From Sphingomonas_R arantia (GTDB lineage Bacteria > Pseudomonadota > Alphaproteobacteria > Sphingomonadales > Sphingomonadaceae), in contig NZ_JBHUGS010000003.1 of assembly GCF_042682045.1 (NCBI RefSeq), positions 372,001 to 436,000 of the forward strand: a DNA stretch of 64,000 nt, given 5' to 3'. This document shows, in pieces, positions 26,010 through 35,839 of this stretch. The position numbers were made by a program, and so were the translations under genes. The notes under the pieces are model-generated. The model saw only the letters and a list, made by a program, of their open reading frames with translations. It made no database searches and was not told the DNA's origin. Position 1 is the first letter of the stretch; the number at the start of each line of letters is the position of its first letter.

Positions 26010-29000
26010 TCACGCGACCCGCCTCAGATGGTAACGATCGCCCTCCGCCGCAACATGGCCCAGGCGCTCCAGCGCCGACAAGGTCGCCACGATCCGCCGC
26101 TCGACGCGTTGCCCCTGGCTGTACAGCCGCGCGATGTCCGCCCCGGCCAGCGCCGTCCCACCGCGCAGCGCGACCAGCACGGCCGCCGTCTGGCCGATCG
26201 CATCGCGCGGGAACGCCGGCTTGCGCACTCGGCCGGTGTCCAGCGCCGCCTCGATCTGCACATCCGCCACCGCCGTCGGCAGCTGCGTCACCCCGGCCCG
26301 CGCCAGCTGATAGTCCGGCCGCAACCACCGCACGACCCCGCGCCGCTCCTCCGCATGCCGCTCCGCATTCAGCGCCACCAGCCGCGCCACGATCGTCGCA
26401 TCGTCCAGCACTCCCGCCCGCGCGTCCGCCCCCCACCCATAAGCCTCCGCCACCGCCAGATCGATTCGGTCATGCAGCTCGATCAGGATATCCACCCGCC
26501 CCCGCCGCCGCTGATCCTCCTCGACGAGGTCGAGGGATGCACCGCCGCGCACCTTGTCGCGCAGGTTATAAAGCCCCGTCAGTGTCAGATCGCCCTCGGC
26601 AGTGAGGACCTCCTTGCGCATCGCATCGAGTTCCTCCGCCAGATCGCCGATGACTACGCATTGCTCGACACTGGCGTCAGGAAAGGGAAACGGGTCGAAA
26701 CAATTGCCCTTCGTATATCGCGGCCGATCCTCGAGTGTACCACCCTGCGCGCTAACCCACGCCCCATGTAAACGAGACGACAGGACACCCAGATCGTGCG
26801 CGTTAGGTAGAGCAGCGCACACCAGCATGTTATCCGGGAGTATCGCGGCATCGAGAAACTGGAAGGTTCGGTGCTTCGCAGTCTCCACCGTCACGACGTA
26901 GCGATCGGTTCCCGCAATCGCCGACCGCAAGTCAGACCGGGCCTTTCCTAAGACCCACCATTCCCGAAGATACGCGACCGCATCCGCCGTACCGGACTTG
27001 GCCACCTGCTCGGAGCGCGCGACCTTCACCGTCACCAACAAATGCTGATAGACTTCAGGAAAGCGCTTCCGGACCCCGGCCTCACTGAGCCCCAAGAGAT
27101 CGATGACCATGACGTCGCGCGATCGCGCCGTGACGTCACGGCCATGCCGATAGGGACGTATGTGCTCCTCTAACCCTGGGCGAGTGCCGAGCCCGAGCAT
27201 AGCTGCCTCACGTGGTGAAACGATGAACCCCGCCCCATGCAGCTTCACTCCCGGCGAAGCGATCCAGGCGTTCGCCCGCAACGCCTTCACCTGGGTCACG
27301 TCCGCGCCGGCCGTCAGGTTTGCATGGATACGACCGCCAGTCTCCCGCAACACGATCACCGGCGCATCCGTATCGAGCCCGGCCTCCCGCTCGACGTCCA
27401 ACAGCACCCCCTCCCCGCTCCCGGCCTCCACCACCGTCATCGCGATGCGCACCGCGGCGGCATCGCGCGTTGCCTTGGTCCAGGGGTGGTCCGGCACCGC
27501 CATCACCAGCCGGACCGGCGCGCGCGCATCCAGCCGGGCGGCGATCACACGGCGGCTGAATTCCTGCGTGATCGAATTGGTCGTGACGAACCCGAACCGC
27601 TTCAGCCGCGTGCCGCGCTCGGTCAGCCGCTCCGCCGCACGGTCCCACCAGTACATCACGAAATCCGCGGACTTCGGCATCTTGGGATGCGCCTTCCACA
27701 GCGCGGTCGCATAGCCCTCGCCCAGCCGCCCGCGCACGTCCTTGCCGCCGATGAACGGCGGGTTCCCGACGATATAGTCCGCCTCCGGCCACACCGGCCG
27801 CCGCGGATTGTACAGCGCGACGCCCGTATCGCCCTGCGGCGGCGCATCATGCGCCAGCACCGCATCGCGCGCCTCGATATTGCGCAGCGTCTCCAGCACC
27901 GGATCGGACACCACGCCGCCGTTCCGGATCTGCCATTGCAGATAGCCCAGCCACAGCACCAGCTCGGCAATCGCCGCCGCGCGCGGATTGAGTTCCATCC
28001 CCAGGAAGTTGCGCGGGTGGACGGTCTCGGTCTCCAGCGCCAGCACCTCCTGCCCGCCGAGGTCGGCCAGCACCTCCAGCACGTCGCCTTCCAGCCGCTT
28101 CATCAGCTCCAGCGCCACGTACAGGAAATTGCCCGTCCCGCACGCCGGATCCAGCACGCGGGTCCGCGCCAGCCGGACGTGAAAGTCGTGCACCGCCGCG
28201 ATCGCCGCCTTGCGGTCCGCGCCGCGCTCGCGCTCCACGGTCCCCAGCACGACGGTCTCCCACTCGCGCTGCAACGGCTCTATGACCGTCGCGATCACCA
28301 GCCGCTCGACATAGGCGCGCGGCGTGTAATGCGCGCCCAGCCGCCGCCGCTCCGCCGGGTCCAGCGCCTGTTCCAGCAGCGTGCCGAAGATCGCCGGCTC
28401 CACCTCGGTCCAGACATGCAGCGACGCCTGGTACAGTTCACCGATCTCCTCGCGGTCGAGCGGAATCGCCCGACTGTCGGCGAACAGCCCGCCATTGAAC
28501 CGCCGGACCGTCCGGCGCAGCACGGGCGACAGGCCGCCGACATCCATCGTCCGCCACAAATCCTCCAGCAACGGTGCGAACGTCCGCGGGTCGGCGCGCG
28601 TCTCGTTCAGCAACTGCGTGAAACACCCCGGTTCGAGCAGGCCGGTATCCTCCGCGAACATTGTGAACAGGCACCGCATCAGGAAATGCGCGACCGGCTC
28701 GGCGGCATGCCCGCGGTCCTCCAGATGCTTGCTCACCGACGCCAGCCGCTGCGCGATATCGCGCGTCACCCGCGCCGCATGCCGTGCCGGGTCCAGGCTG
28801 TGCGGATCGCGCCAGATCGCGCGCAACCGATCGCGGATGGCCGGTTTATGCAGATCGTCCAGGTAAATCCGGTATCCCCCACGGTCCGGGAACTGCCGGT
28901 AATTCTTCCCCTGCCCCGAAAAGTCGGCGAACACCTCGAACGCGTGCCCCACGTCGCACACCAGGATGAACGGCGGCCAGCCATGCGTGGTCGGCAGCGC

Positions 29001-29420
29001 GCGGGCATATTGCTCCGCCTGTTCGCGCGCGTTGCGCATCAGCACGTCCCACCCGCGATGCGCGCTCCGCCGCCCACGCACCCGCCCCGCCTCGAACCCC
29101 GGCAGGTCCGTCTGTTCGGGCAGCGCCACGGCCTTCGCCCCGCCCGGCTCGCGGCTCTGCTTGGCCTCCAGCACGAAACAGCCGCGGCGATACAGGTCGA
29201 TCCGGCCATGCCCGGTGCGCCCCGCCTCGTCATGAAACCGCACCGCGCGTTCGAACACATAGTCGTTATGGTCGTGCGTCGCCCCCGCCGGGTCCGGCCG
29301 CGGCAGATCGAGCAGCGCGCACAATTCGATCAGGAACGGCGGGAAGTTGGCACGCTCGGCACCCCCCTCGTTGCTGGCCCAGCGGGTGATTAAGGCGTCG
29401 ATGCTTGCGGAGTCGCTCAT
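26010..29420 (-). CDS. MmeI-type (Type IIL) restriction-modification enzyme, nuclease and methylase in one chain
   Basis: A 1,136-residue protein. Near the N-terminus there is a D-x9-E-x-K site (D75, E85, K87; RIDLYRRGCFVLEAK), the spacing of the MmeI nuclease. A gamma-type DNA methyltransferase core follows: LDPACGTGNFLYVALELM at about residue 420 and NPPFIGGKD at about residue 550. The target-recognition region (about 720-930) is followed by helices and a winged-helix-like C-terminus (LSALERLGHVAAEGDRYHLR). MmeI enzymes cut DNA at a fixed distance and protect by methylating adenine on one strand. DNA of the recognition region (roughly 26640-27240) is visibly less GC-rich than the rest, suggesting domain exchange. 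No separate methylase or specificity gene is present. ATG 29420 is chosen over GTG 29435. Confidence 0.88.
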   Translation of the reverse strand: MSDSASIDALITRWASNEGGAERANFPPFLIELCALLDLPRPDPAGATHDHNDYVFERAVRFHDEAGRTGHGRIDLYRRGCFVLEAKQSREPGGAKAVALPEQTDLPGFEAGRVRGRRSAHRGWDVLMRNAREQAEQYARALPTTHGWPPFILVCDVGHAFEVFADFSGQGKNYRQFPDRGGYRIYLDDLHKPAIRDRLRAIWRDPHSLDPARHAARVTRDIAQRLASVSKHLEDRGHAAEPVAHFLMRCLFTMFAEDTGLLEPGCFTQLLNETRADPRTFAPLLEDLWRTMDVGGLSPVLRRTVRRFNGGLFADSRAIPLDREEIGELYQASLHVWTEVEPAIFGTLLEQALDPAERRRLGAHYTPRAYVERLVIATVIEPLQREWETVVLGTVERERGADRKAAIAAVHDFHVRLARTRVLDPACGTGNFLYVALELMKRLEGDVLEVLADLGGQEVLALETETVHPRNFLGMELNPRAAAIAELVLWLGYLQWQIRNGGVVSDPVLETLRNIEARDAVLAHDAPPQGDTGVALYNPRRPVWPEADYIVGNPPFIGGKDVRGRLGEGYATALWKAHPKMPKSADFVMYWWDRAAERLTERGTRLKRFGFVTTNSITQEFSRRVIAARLDARAPVRLVMAVPDHPWTKATRDAAAVRIAMTVVEAGSGEGVLLDVEREAGLDTDAPVIVLRETGGRIHANLTAGADVTQVKALRANAWIASPGVKLHGAGFIVSPREAAMLGLGTRPGLEEHIRPYRHGRDVTARSRDVMVIDLLGLSEAGVRKRFPEVYQHLLVTVKVARSEQVAKSGTADAVAYLREWWVLGKARSDLRSAIAGTDRYVVTVETAKHRTFQFLDAAILPDNMLVCAALPNAHDLGVLSSRLHGAWVSAQGGTLEDRPRYTKGNCFDPFPFPDASVEQCVVIGDLAEELDAMRKEVLTAEGDLTLTGLYNLRDKVRGGASLDLVEEDQRRRGRVDILIELHDRIDLAVAEAYGWGADARAGVLDDATIVARLVALNAERHAEERRGVVRWLRPDYQLARAGVTQLPTAVADVQIEAALDTGRVRKPAFPRDAIGQTAAVLVALRGGTALAGADIARLYSQGQRVERRIVATLSALERLGHVAAEGDRYHLRRVA

Positions 29421-29531
29421 CGGGGCGAGCGTCACGTCCGGGGAATGCGGAGTCCCAAGCAGGTGCAGCCATAACGGACTAACTTAGACTCAAGTTTTTC
29501 ATCCGATCTGGAGAGAACCCGCCCCCCAAAC

Positions 29532-29617
29532 CGTCATCCCGGCGAAAGCCGGGATCTCCCTCCGGTGAAGAACCCACCCCAAGCCCAAACGAGATCCCGG
29601 CCTCCGCCGGGATGACG
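29532..29617. repeat. 86-bp inverted repeat, family B copy 1
   Basis: Arms CGTCATCCCGGCGAAAGCCG and, at the far end, CGGCCTCCGCCGGGATGACG are near reverse complements, each with its own small hairpin. The same 86-bp layout occurs at 32696-32781. This copy sits between the divergent starts of the restriction enzyme gene and uvrB. Confidence 0.85.
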
Positions 29618-29681
29618 AAAGAGGGTAGCGAGAAACACAACCAGACTGGAACAAACCCGCACCGCCGCCCATATTCCCGTC

Positions 29682-31886
<2,205 letters not shown>

Positions 31887-32123
31887 CGAACGGGAAAAGC
31901 CCTCCCCCCGCTGGTTGGAGGGTAGGGTGGGGGGGCTTAGGCCTGACGCCCCCAAGTCCCAAACGAGACAGAAAAGCCCTCTCCCTCCGGGGAGAGGGTT
32001 GGGAGAGGGGAACAACGCCAAAGACACCCCGAACGCCACCCCAAACCCCGACCACCACCAAACCCCCTCACCCCACCCCACACACCCTTCCCAACCCTCC
32101 CCCACTCCGCCACAACACGACGC
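31887..32123. repeat. low-complexity and short inverted-repeat region after uvrB
   Basis: A gene-free stretch. It holds a C-rich / G-rich segment with GGTTGGAGGGTAGGGTGGGG (about 31913-31932), a palindrome CCCTCTCCCTCCGGGGAGAGGG near 31978, then a long CCCCAAACC / CACCACC low-complexity tract up to the lipoprotein start. The GGAGAGGG hairpin may serve as a terminator for uvrB. No reading frame here looks real. Confidence 0.5.
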
Positions 32124-32642
32124 ATGCGCCGCATCCTCATCCTCACCCCACTCATCCTCTCGCTCGCCGCATGCGTCGCGCCGCCACCACCGGCCCCACC
32201 ACCCCCACCGCCCCCCGCACCACGGCCAACCCCCACACCACCCCCGCCACCCGCCGTCGCATGGCAGGACGGCCCCGCCACCCCCGGCACCTGGCGCTGG
32301 ACCCGCGAAGCGCGCGGCTCGGTCGCGACCTTCGGCATCGCGGGCCAGGACCCCAGCTTCACCGCCCGCTGCGACGCCGACCGCCGCACCATCACGCTCA
32401 ACGCCGCCGCCACGCCGGGCACCGCACTCACTATCCAGACTTCGGAGGGCGCGCGCAGCTTCCCGACGACCGCGATCGGCACGCCACCCCGCGCCGGCGT
32501 CGCGCTCTCGGCCAGCGACGGTTTCCTCGACCGCATCGCGTTCAGCCGCGGCCGCTTCCGCGTCCAGTTCGCTGGCGCCGCCCCGCTGATCATCCCCGCC
32601 TGGGCGGAGTTCGCCCGCACCGTGGAGGACTGCCGCGGCTGA
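32124..32642 (+). CDS. proline-rich lipoprotein
   Basis: 172 residues. The N-terminus MRRILILTPLILSLAACVAP is a lipoprotein signal with lipobox LAAC, so the mature protein should be lipid-anchored at the cysteine (residue 17). A proline- and alanine-rich linker of about 30 residues follows, then a globular part of about 120 residues with predicted beta strands and a pair of cysteines that may form a disulfide. The globular part is a type seen in sphingomonads but I know no function. Its codon use is GC-rich like its neighbours. Confidence 0.75.
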   Translation: MRRILILTPLILSLAACVAPPPPAPPPPPPPAPRPTPTPPPPPAVAWQDGPATPGTWRWTREARGSVATFGIAGQDPSFTARCDADRRTITLNAAATPGTALTIQTSEGARSFPTTAIGTPPRAGVALSASDGFLDRIAFSRGRFRVQFAGAAPLIIPAWAEFARTVEDCRG

Positions 32643-32695
32643 TCGGTAGAAGTACCGCTGTCCGACGCCGCAGACCCAAACCCAAACCCCAAAAC

Positions 32696-32781
32696 CGTCA
32701 TCCCGGCGAAAGCCGGGATCTCCCTTCGGTAAAGCGCCCACCCCCAGCCCAAGGGAGATCCCGGCCTCCGCCGGAATGACG
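32696..32781. repeat. 86-bp inverted repeat, family B copy 2
   Basis: Same length and arms as the copy at 29532-29617, with small differences in the loop and one changed base in the far arm (CCGGAATGACG). It lies between two same-strand genes, the lipoprotein and the DUF3175 gene. Confidence 0.85.
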
Positions 32782-32934
32782 ACCGTGGCAGGGGGGGGGG
32801 AACAACTCCCGCATTGCGCCACCCGTCCACCCTGTCACGGAACGGTCACAGGAACGACGCGTTCGATTTCGACGGACAGGTTGGGAGACGATCGTTGCGC
32901 ATCATCGCGGCATCACCGGCACGGGCGGCCTGAC

Positions 32935-33204
32935 ATGGTGCTGCGTCACTGGTCGCGTTCCGCCGCGCTGCCCGGTCCCGCGCCGAGCGAGGACCTGTTC
33001 CTCGGTCCCGACCCGAAACGCATCGCATCCGCGATCAAGGCGTTCGCCGAAGCCCGCGTAGGCCTACGCACCTCTCCGTTCCGTTCGGCCATGTCGATGC
33101 TCACCTTCCACATCAACCGCGCCGGCGACGCGCTGTCCCCCGAACGCCGTCGCATCTTGGAAGCTGCCAAGGACGAATTGCGCCGGGCATTCGGCAGGAA
33201 GTGA
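32935..33204 (+). CDS. DUF3175 family protein
   Basis: 89 residues. The sequence HWSRSAALPG, then FRSAMSMLTFHINRAGDAL and LEAAKDELRRAFGRK, matches the pattern of DUF3175 proteins: a small helical, basic protein widespread in proteobacteria, whose function is unknown. The ATG at 32935 gives the length usual for the family. No ribosome-binding site stands out. The candidate RNA element at 33277 follows on the same strand after about 70 bases. Confidence 0.8.
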   Translation: MVLRHWSRSAALPGPAPSEDLFLGPDPKRIASAIKAFAEARVGLRTSPFRSAMSMLTFHINRAGDALSPERRRILEAAKDELRRAFGRK

Positions 33205-33276
33205 GATAATTCGGTCGAGTGGGGTTGCCGAATGCCACGCGATGAATCATGTTCCGTTCTGCCCATCAACGTAGCG

Positions 33277-33290
33277 AAAGGAGGTGATCC
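33277..33290 (+). promoter_or_regulatory. perfect 14-base complement of the 16S rRNA 3' tail
   Basis: AAAGGAGGTGATCC is the exact reverse complement of the conserved 16S rRNA 3' end GGATCACCTCCTTT. Ordinary ribosome-binding sites use four to six of these bases. Here the core GGAGG lies seven bases before the ATG at 33292, the best spacing. It could act as a very strong initiation site or as a trap for 30S subunits. Confidence 0.75.
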
Positions 33291-33291
33291 G

Positions 33292-33348
33292 ATGTCTCAT
33301 GGTTCAGAATTGAGGTCGGTTCAGTCCGTTCGGGGGACGCGCGCCTGA
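33292..33348 (+). CDS. possible 18-residue peptide behind an extreme ribosome-binding site
   Basis: Frame MSHGSELRSVQSVRGTRA, stop TGA at 33346-33348. It begins seven bases after the core of the perfect Shine-Dalgarno sequence, so if transcribed it should be translated at high rate. The peptide is basic and polar, with no signal or membrane segment. No homologous small protein is known to me. Whether the peptide or the act of translation matters cannot be told. Confidence 0.45.
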   Translation: MSHGSELRSVQSVRGTRA

Positions 33349-33403
33349 AAAGGCCTGCGCCCAGGTCTCCCGGGCCGAACTCCGGCCGCTGACCATGTAA
33401 GGA

Positions 33404-33440
33404 GGCCGCCGTCGCATCATCATGCGGCGGCGGCCTTCTT
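33404..33440 (+). terminator. rho-independent terminator of the candidate small RNA
   Basis: Stem GGCCGCCGTCGCAT (33404-33417) pairs with ATGCGGCGGCGGCC (33422-33435) with one G-T type pair and a four-base loop, followed by TTCTT. It ends the plus-strand unit and also lies close to the end of the YjbQ-like gene on the other strand, so it may act in both directions. Confidence 0.65.
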
Positions 33441-33466
33441 CACGTCCGGCCCCGATCGATCGGGGC

Positions 33467-33886
33467 TCACTCGCCGAGCAGGTGCAGCACGATCTCCCGC
33501 CGGTGCGGCCGCACCCGATGTTCGAACAGGTAGATCCCCTGCCACGTCCCCAGCGCCATCCGACCGTCCAGCACCGGGATCGACAGGCTGACCGCGGTCA
33601 GCGCGGTGCGCAGATGCGCCGGCATGTCGTCCGGCCCCTCGTCGTCATGCACATACTCGCGGCTCTCCGGCGCGATCCGCGCGAAGTACCGCTCGATATC
33701 GCCGCGCACCGCGGGTGCCGCATTCTCCTGGATCAGCAGCGACGCCGACGTATGGCGGCAGAACAGCGTCAGCAGCCCCTCCGTCGTCCCCTGCCGCGCC
33801 ACCCAGTCCGCCACCGCGTCGCTGATCTCGACCAGCCCCTGGCGCTGCGTCCGCACCTCCAGCCTGTCCGTCGCCTGCCGCATCAT
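33467..33886 (-). CDS. YjbQ / UPF0047 family protein
   Basis: 139 residues. TLFCRHTSASLLIQENA and LGTWQGIYLFEHR are the two signature segments of the YjbQ family; the histidines in them bind a metal ion. E. coli YjbQ has weak thiamin-phosphate-synthase activity, but the true role is not settled. The start is one of two adjacent ATG codons (33886 and 33883). It is divergent from the next gene, whose start is 24 bases away. Confidence 0.9.
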   Translation of the reverse strand: MMRQATDRLEVRTQRQGLVEISDAVADWVARQGTTEGLLTLFCRHTSASLLIQENAAPAVRGDIERYFARIAPESREYVHDDEGPDDMPAHLRTALTAVSLSIPVLDGRMALGTWQGIYLFEHRVRPHRREIVLHLLGE

Positions 33887-33909
33887 CCACTCCCTCGCGT
33901 CCGTTCCGC

Positions 33910-34254
33910 ATGACCAACGCACCGCGCTACCCCACGACGCCCGACGGCCGCTACTTCGTCGTGCGCGGCCGGCTCTGGCGCTGCGCCAACCCCGCGCTCA
34001 AGGAGGCGGACCGCGCCCGCCTCGTCTCCGACCTCATGACCGCCCGCGGCGCCGTCGCCCGCGCCCGCCGCGCGCAGGACCCGGACGCGGAGGCCGCCGC
34101 CCACGCCGCCGTCGACATCGCCAAACGCGCGCTCGGCGAACGCGGCCCGGTCTGGTGGGACGACGGCGCCCCCGACCTCAACCGCCACATGGCCCGCACC
34201 GGCCCCTATGCGGACTGGTTCGCGGGGCTGGACCAAGAGAAACTCGCTCCCTGA
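33910..34254 (+). CDS. conserved hypothetical protein (alphaproteobacterial type)
   Basis: 114 residues starting MTNAPRYPTTPDGRYFVVRG. The protein has RGRLWRCANPAL, an alanine- and arginine-rich helix and a WWDDGAPDLNRHM segment, a layout I associate with a small cytoplasmic protein common in alphaproteobacteria and without a known role. No signal peptide, metal site or membrane segment is present. Its gene is divergent from the YjbQ-like gene and convergent with the ClpP-like gene, with an inverted repeat in between. Confidence 0.7.
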   Translation: MTNAPRYPTTPDGRYFVVRGRLWRCANPALKEADRARLVSDLMTARGAVARARRAQDPDAEAAAHAAVDIAKRALGERGPVWWDDGAPDLNRHMARTGPYADWFAGLDQEKLAP

Positions 34255-34261
34255 CCCCGAA

Positions 34262-34330
34262 CGTTCCCCGGCGCAGGCCGGGGCCTAGACGCCACCGCTT
34301 CACCCAGGCCCCGGCCTACGCCGGGGAACG
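34262..34330. repeat. inverted repeat, family D copy 1 (convergent gene junction)
   Basis: Arms CGTTCCCCGGCGCAGGCCGG (plus GGCCT) and AGGCCCCGGCCTACGCCGGG (plus GAACG) are near reverse complements around the loop AGACGCCACCG. The same loop occurs in the copy at 47883-47957. It sits between the ends of two convergent genes and can act as a two-way terminator. Confidence 0.85.
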
Positions 34331-34341
34331 ACAGCGGCACG

Positions 34342-34932
34342 TCACACCACAGCAGCGATCAACCCCAGATCCCGCGCGGTGTTCGCCTCGATATACCAGT
34401 TCGCCGAAGCCCGCTCGAGCACGTCTTCCATCGTCACCTTCGTGCCCCGCACGAGGTTCTCGAACCCCTCGTTCTGGATCTCGATCGAACATTCGATCTC
34501 GTGCAGCAACGCCTTCACCGCCGCGACGCAGGTCGTCAGCGGCCCCTCGACGTTCAGCTGTTTCTTCAGCTTGCGTTCGTGGATCATCAACCGCGTGCCG
34601 CGCGTCAGATAGCGGTTCTCCGGCAGGAAGAAGCTCATGAACGTCGTCCCCGCGGAATAGATCGCGGCCTTGCCCAGGAACACGAAGCGCTGATCCGGCG
34701 CGATGTCGCTGTGATAGCGCACATCCTCGCCCATCATCCGCGCGACCTCCGGATCGCCGCCCAGCGTCGACAGTTCGATCACCACCGGCCCGCTTTCCGG
34801 CGCGGTATCGAGCGCGGATCGGAACCGCTCGTACATCGCATAGTCCACCGTCCCGGACAGCCGGATCGCCGGCATCCGGAACATCGTCGCGTCGAACGCG
34901 CCGTCGCCGGCCGTCGTTGTCGTGTCGGTCAT
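34342..34932 (-). CDS. ClpP-like serine protease family protein
   Basis: 196 residues with a ClpP / crotonase-like fold: GTVDYAMYERF near the start, VVIELSTLGGDPEVARMM as the oxyanion region, AIYSAGTTFMSFFL with the probable nucleophilic serine, and LMIHERK with the probable histidine. It is not the main ClpP, whose motifs differ, but a member of the SDH (ClpP-related) group found in alphaproteobacteria. The start codon shares one base with the stop of the upstream siroheme-synthase-like gene (TGATG), so the two are co-translated. Partner ATPase is unknown. Confidence 0.78.
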   Translation of the reverse strand: MTDTTTTAGDGAFDATMFRMPAIRLSGTVDYAMYERFRSALDTAPESGPVVIELSTLGGDPEVARMMGEDVRYHSDIAPDQRFVFLGKAAIYSAGTTFMSFFLPENRYLTRGTRLMIHERKLKKQLNVEGPLTTCVAAVKALLHEIECSIEIQNEGFENLVRGTKVTMEDVLERASANWYIEANTARDLGLIAAVV

Positions 34933-35798
34933 CAAGCTACCTCCTGTTCGTCGCCTCCAACACTGAGGGCAGCAAACCGATCCGCAACCCGGCACGCCCG
35001 CCCGAAGCACGCCTGCGCCGGTGCCGCCTCCGCGAACCGCAGGTCGACGATCAGCCCTTCCGCCGCGACATCGTCCCCCGCACCGACCGCCACATCCGCA
35101 TCCGCCCGGATCCGCGCCAGGATCGCCGCCGGCACATCCGCCGCATGGCGCACCACGTCCGCCCCGCCCAGCCAACGCGCCTCACGCAGCGTCAGGTCGT
35201 CCGGATCGCCCGACCGCAACCGGATCGCGACATTGCCTAACTCCGCCCCCGCATCCCCCGCCGCGACCCAGCCCGCGATCCGCTCGGCACCACCCGCCGT
35301 CAGCGGATCGAGCAGCCCGCCCGGCGCCAGCGCCGCATCGATCGCCCGCCGCCGCACGTCATTCTCCGGCCAGCGTGCCTTCACCGCCGCGCGCGCCGCG
35401 AACAACCCATCGGCCAGCGTTCCGAGGTCGGCGGGCAACAGCATCTCCAGCCGTTGCCGCAACGCCTTGGCCAGCCCGGCCGACGCCCCGCCCGTCCCGA
35501 TCGCGACCAGCACGGCCCCGCGCTCCACGATCGCCGGCAGCGTGAAATCGCAGAGCGCCGGCCGATCGACCGCATTCACCAGGATCCCGCGCGCGCGCAA
35601 CCGCGCGACCGCCGCGGTCGCCTCGTCCGCATCCTCGATCGCCACGATCGCCAGCGCCGCGGCCGCATCCTCGCCCACCGGCACCGCGCCCGCGCGCGTC
35701 AGGATGCGCCGCTTGGCATCGGCCGCCCCCCCCTCGCCCAGCAGGATGACGGGGCGGCCGGACAGCCGGAGCAGGATCGGAAGGCTATGCAACGTCAT
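34932..35798 (-). CDS. siroheme synthase-like protein (precorrin-2 dehydrogenase domain)
   Basis: 288 residues. The N-terminal 215 residues match the CysG N-domain: RPVILLGEGGAADAKRRIL as the NAD-binding loop, NAVDRPALCDFTLPAIVERG around the catalytic aspartate, and GGASAGLAKALR in the dimer region. This domain oxidises precorrin-2 and inserts iron to make siroheme, the cofactor of sulfite and nitrite reductases. The C-terminal 70 residues (SGDPDDLTLREARWLGGADV) resemble only the first part of the methyltransferase domain, so that half appears cut short, a form I believe is usual in sphingomonads. Confidence 0.8.
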   Translation of the reverse strand: MTLHSLPILLRLSGRPVILLGEGGAADAKRRILTRAGAVPVGEDAAAALAIVAIEDADEATAAVARLRARGILVNAVDRPALCDFTLPAIVERGAVLVAIGTGGASAGLAKALRQRLEMLLPADLGTLADGLFAARAAVKARWPENDVRRRAIDAALAPGGLLDPLTAGGAERIAGWVAAGDAGAELGNVAIRLRSGDPDDLTLREARWLGGADVVRHAADVPAAILARIRADADVAVGAGDDVAAEGLIVDLRFAEAAPAQACFGRACRVADRFAALSVGGDEQEVA

Positions 35799-35839
35799 GC
35801 GGGCTGTATCCTACGCCACACCCGCCGACGCCAGCCCGA

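Larger units (their letters stand above)
33277..33440 (+). ncRNA. candidate small RNA / leader transcript
   Basis: The stretch between the DUF3175 and YjbQ-like genes has the layout of a compact transcription unit: the anti-16S sequence, an 18-codon frame, GC-rich segments able to fold (the GGCC-containing part at about 33350-33390), a start-stop pair ATGTAA at 33395-33400, and a terminator hairpin with a T-rich tail. I recognise no Rfam family in it. The 5' end is unknown. It may be a noncoding RNA, a leader-peptide gene, or both. Confidence 0.45.

Noticed and set aside
31890..32125. CRISPR-like or tandem repeat tract after uvrB
   Set aside because: It is C- and A-rich low complexity plus short palindromes, without evenly spaced identical units.
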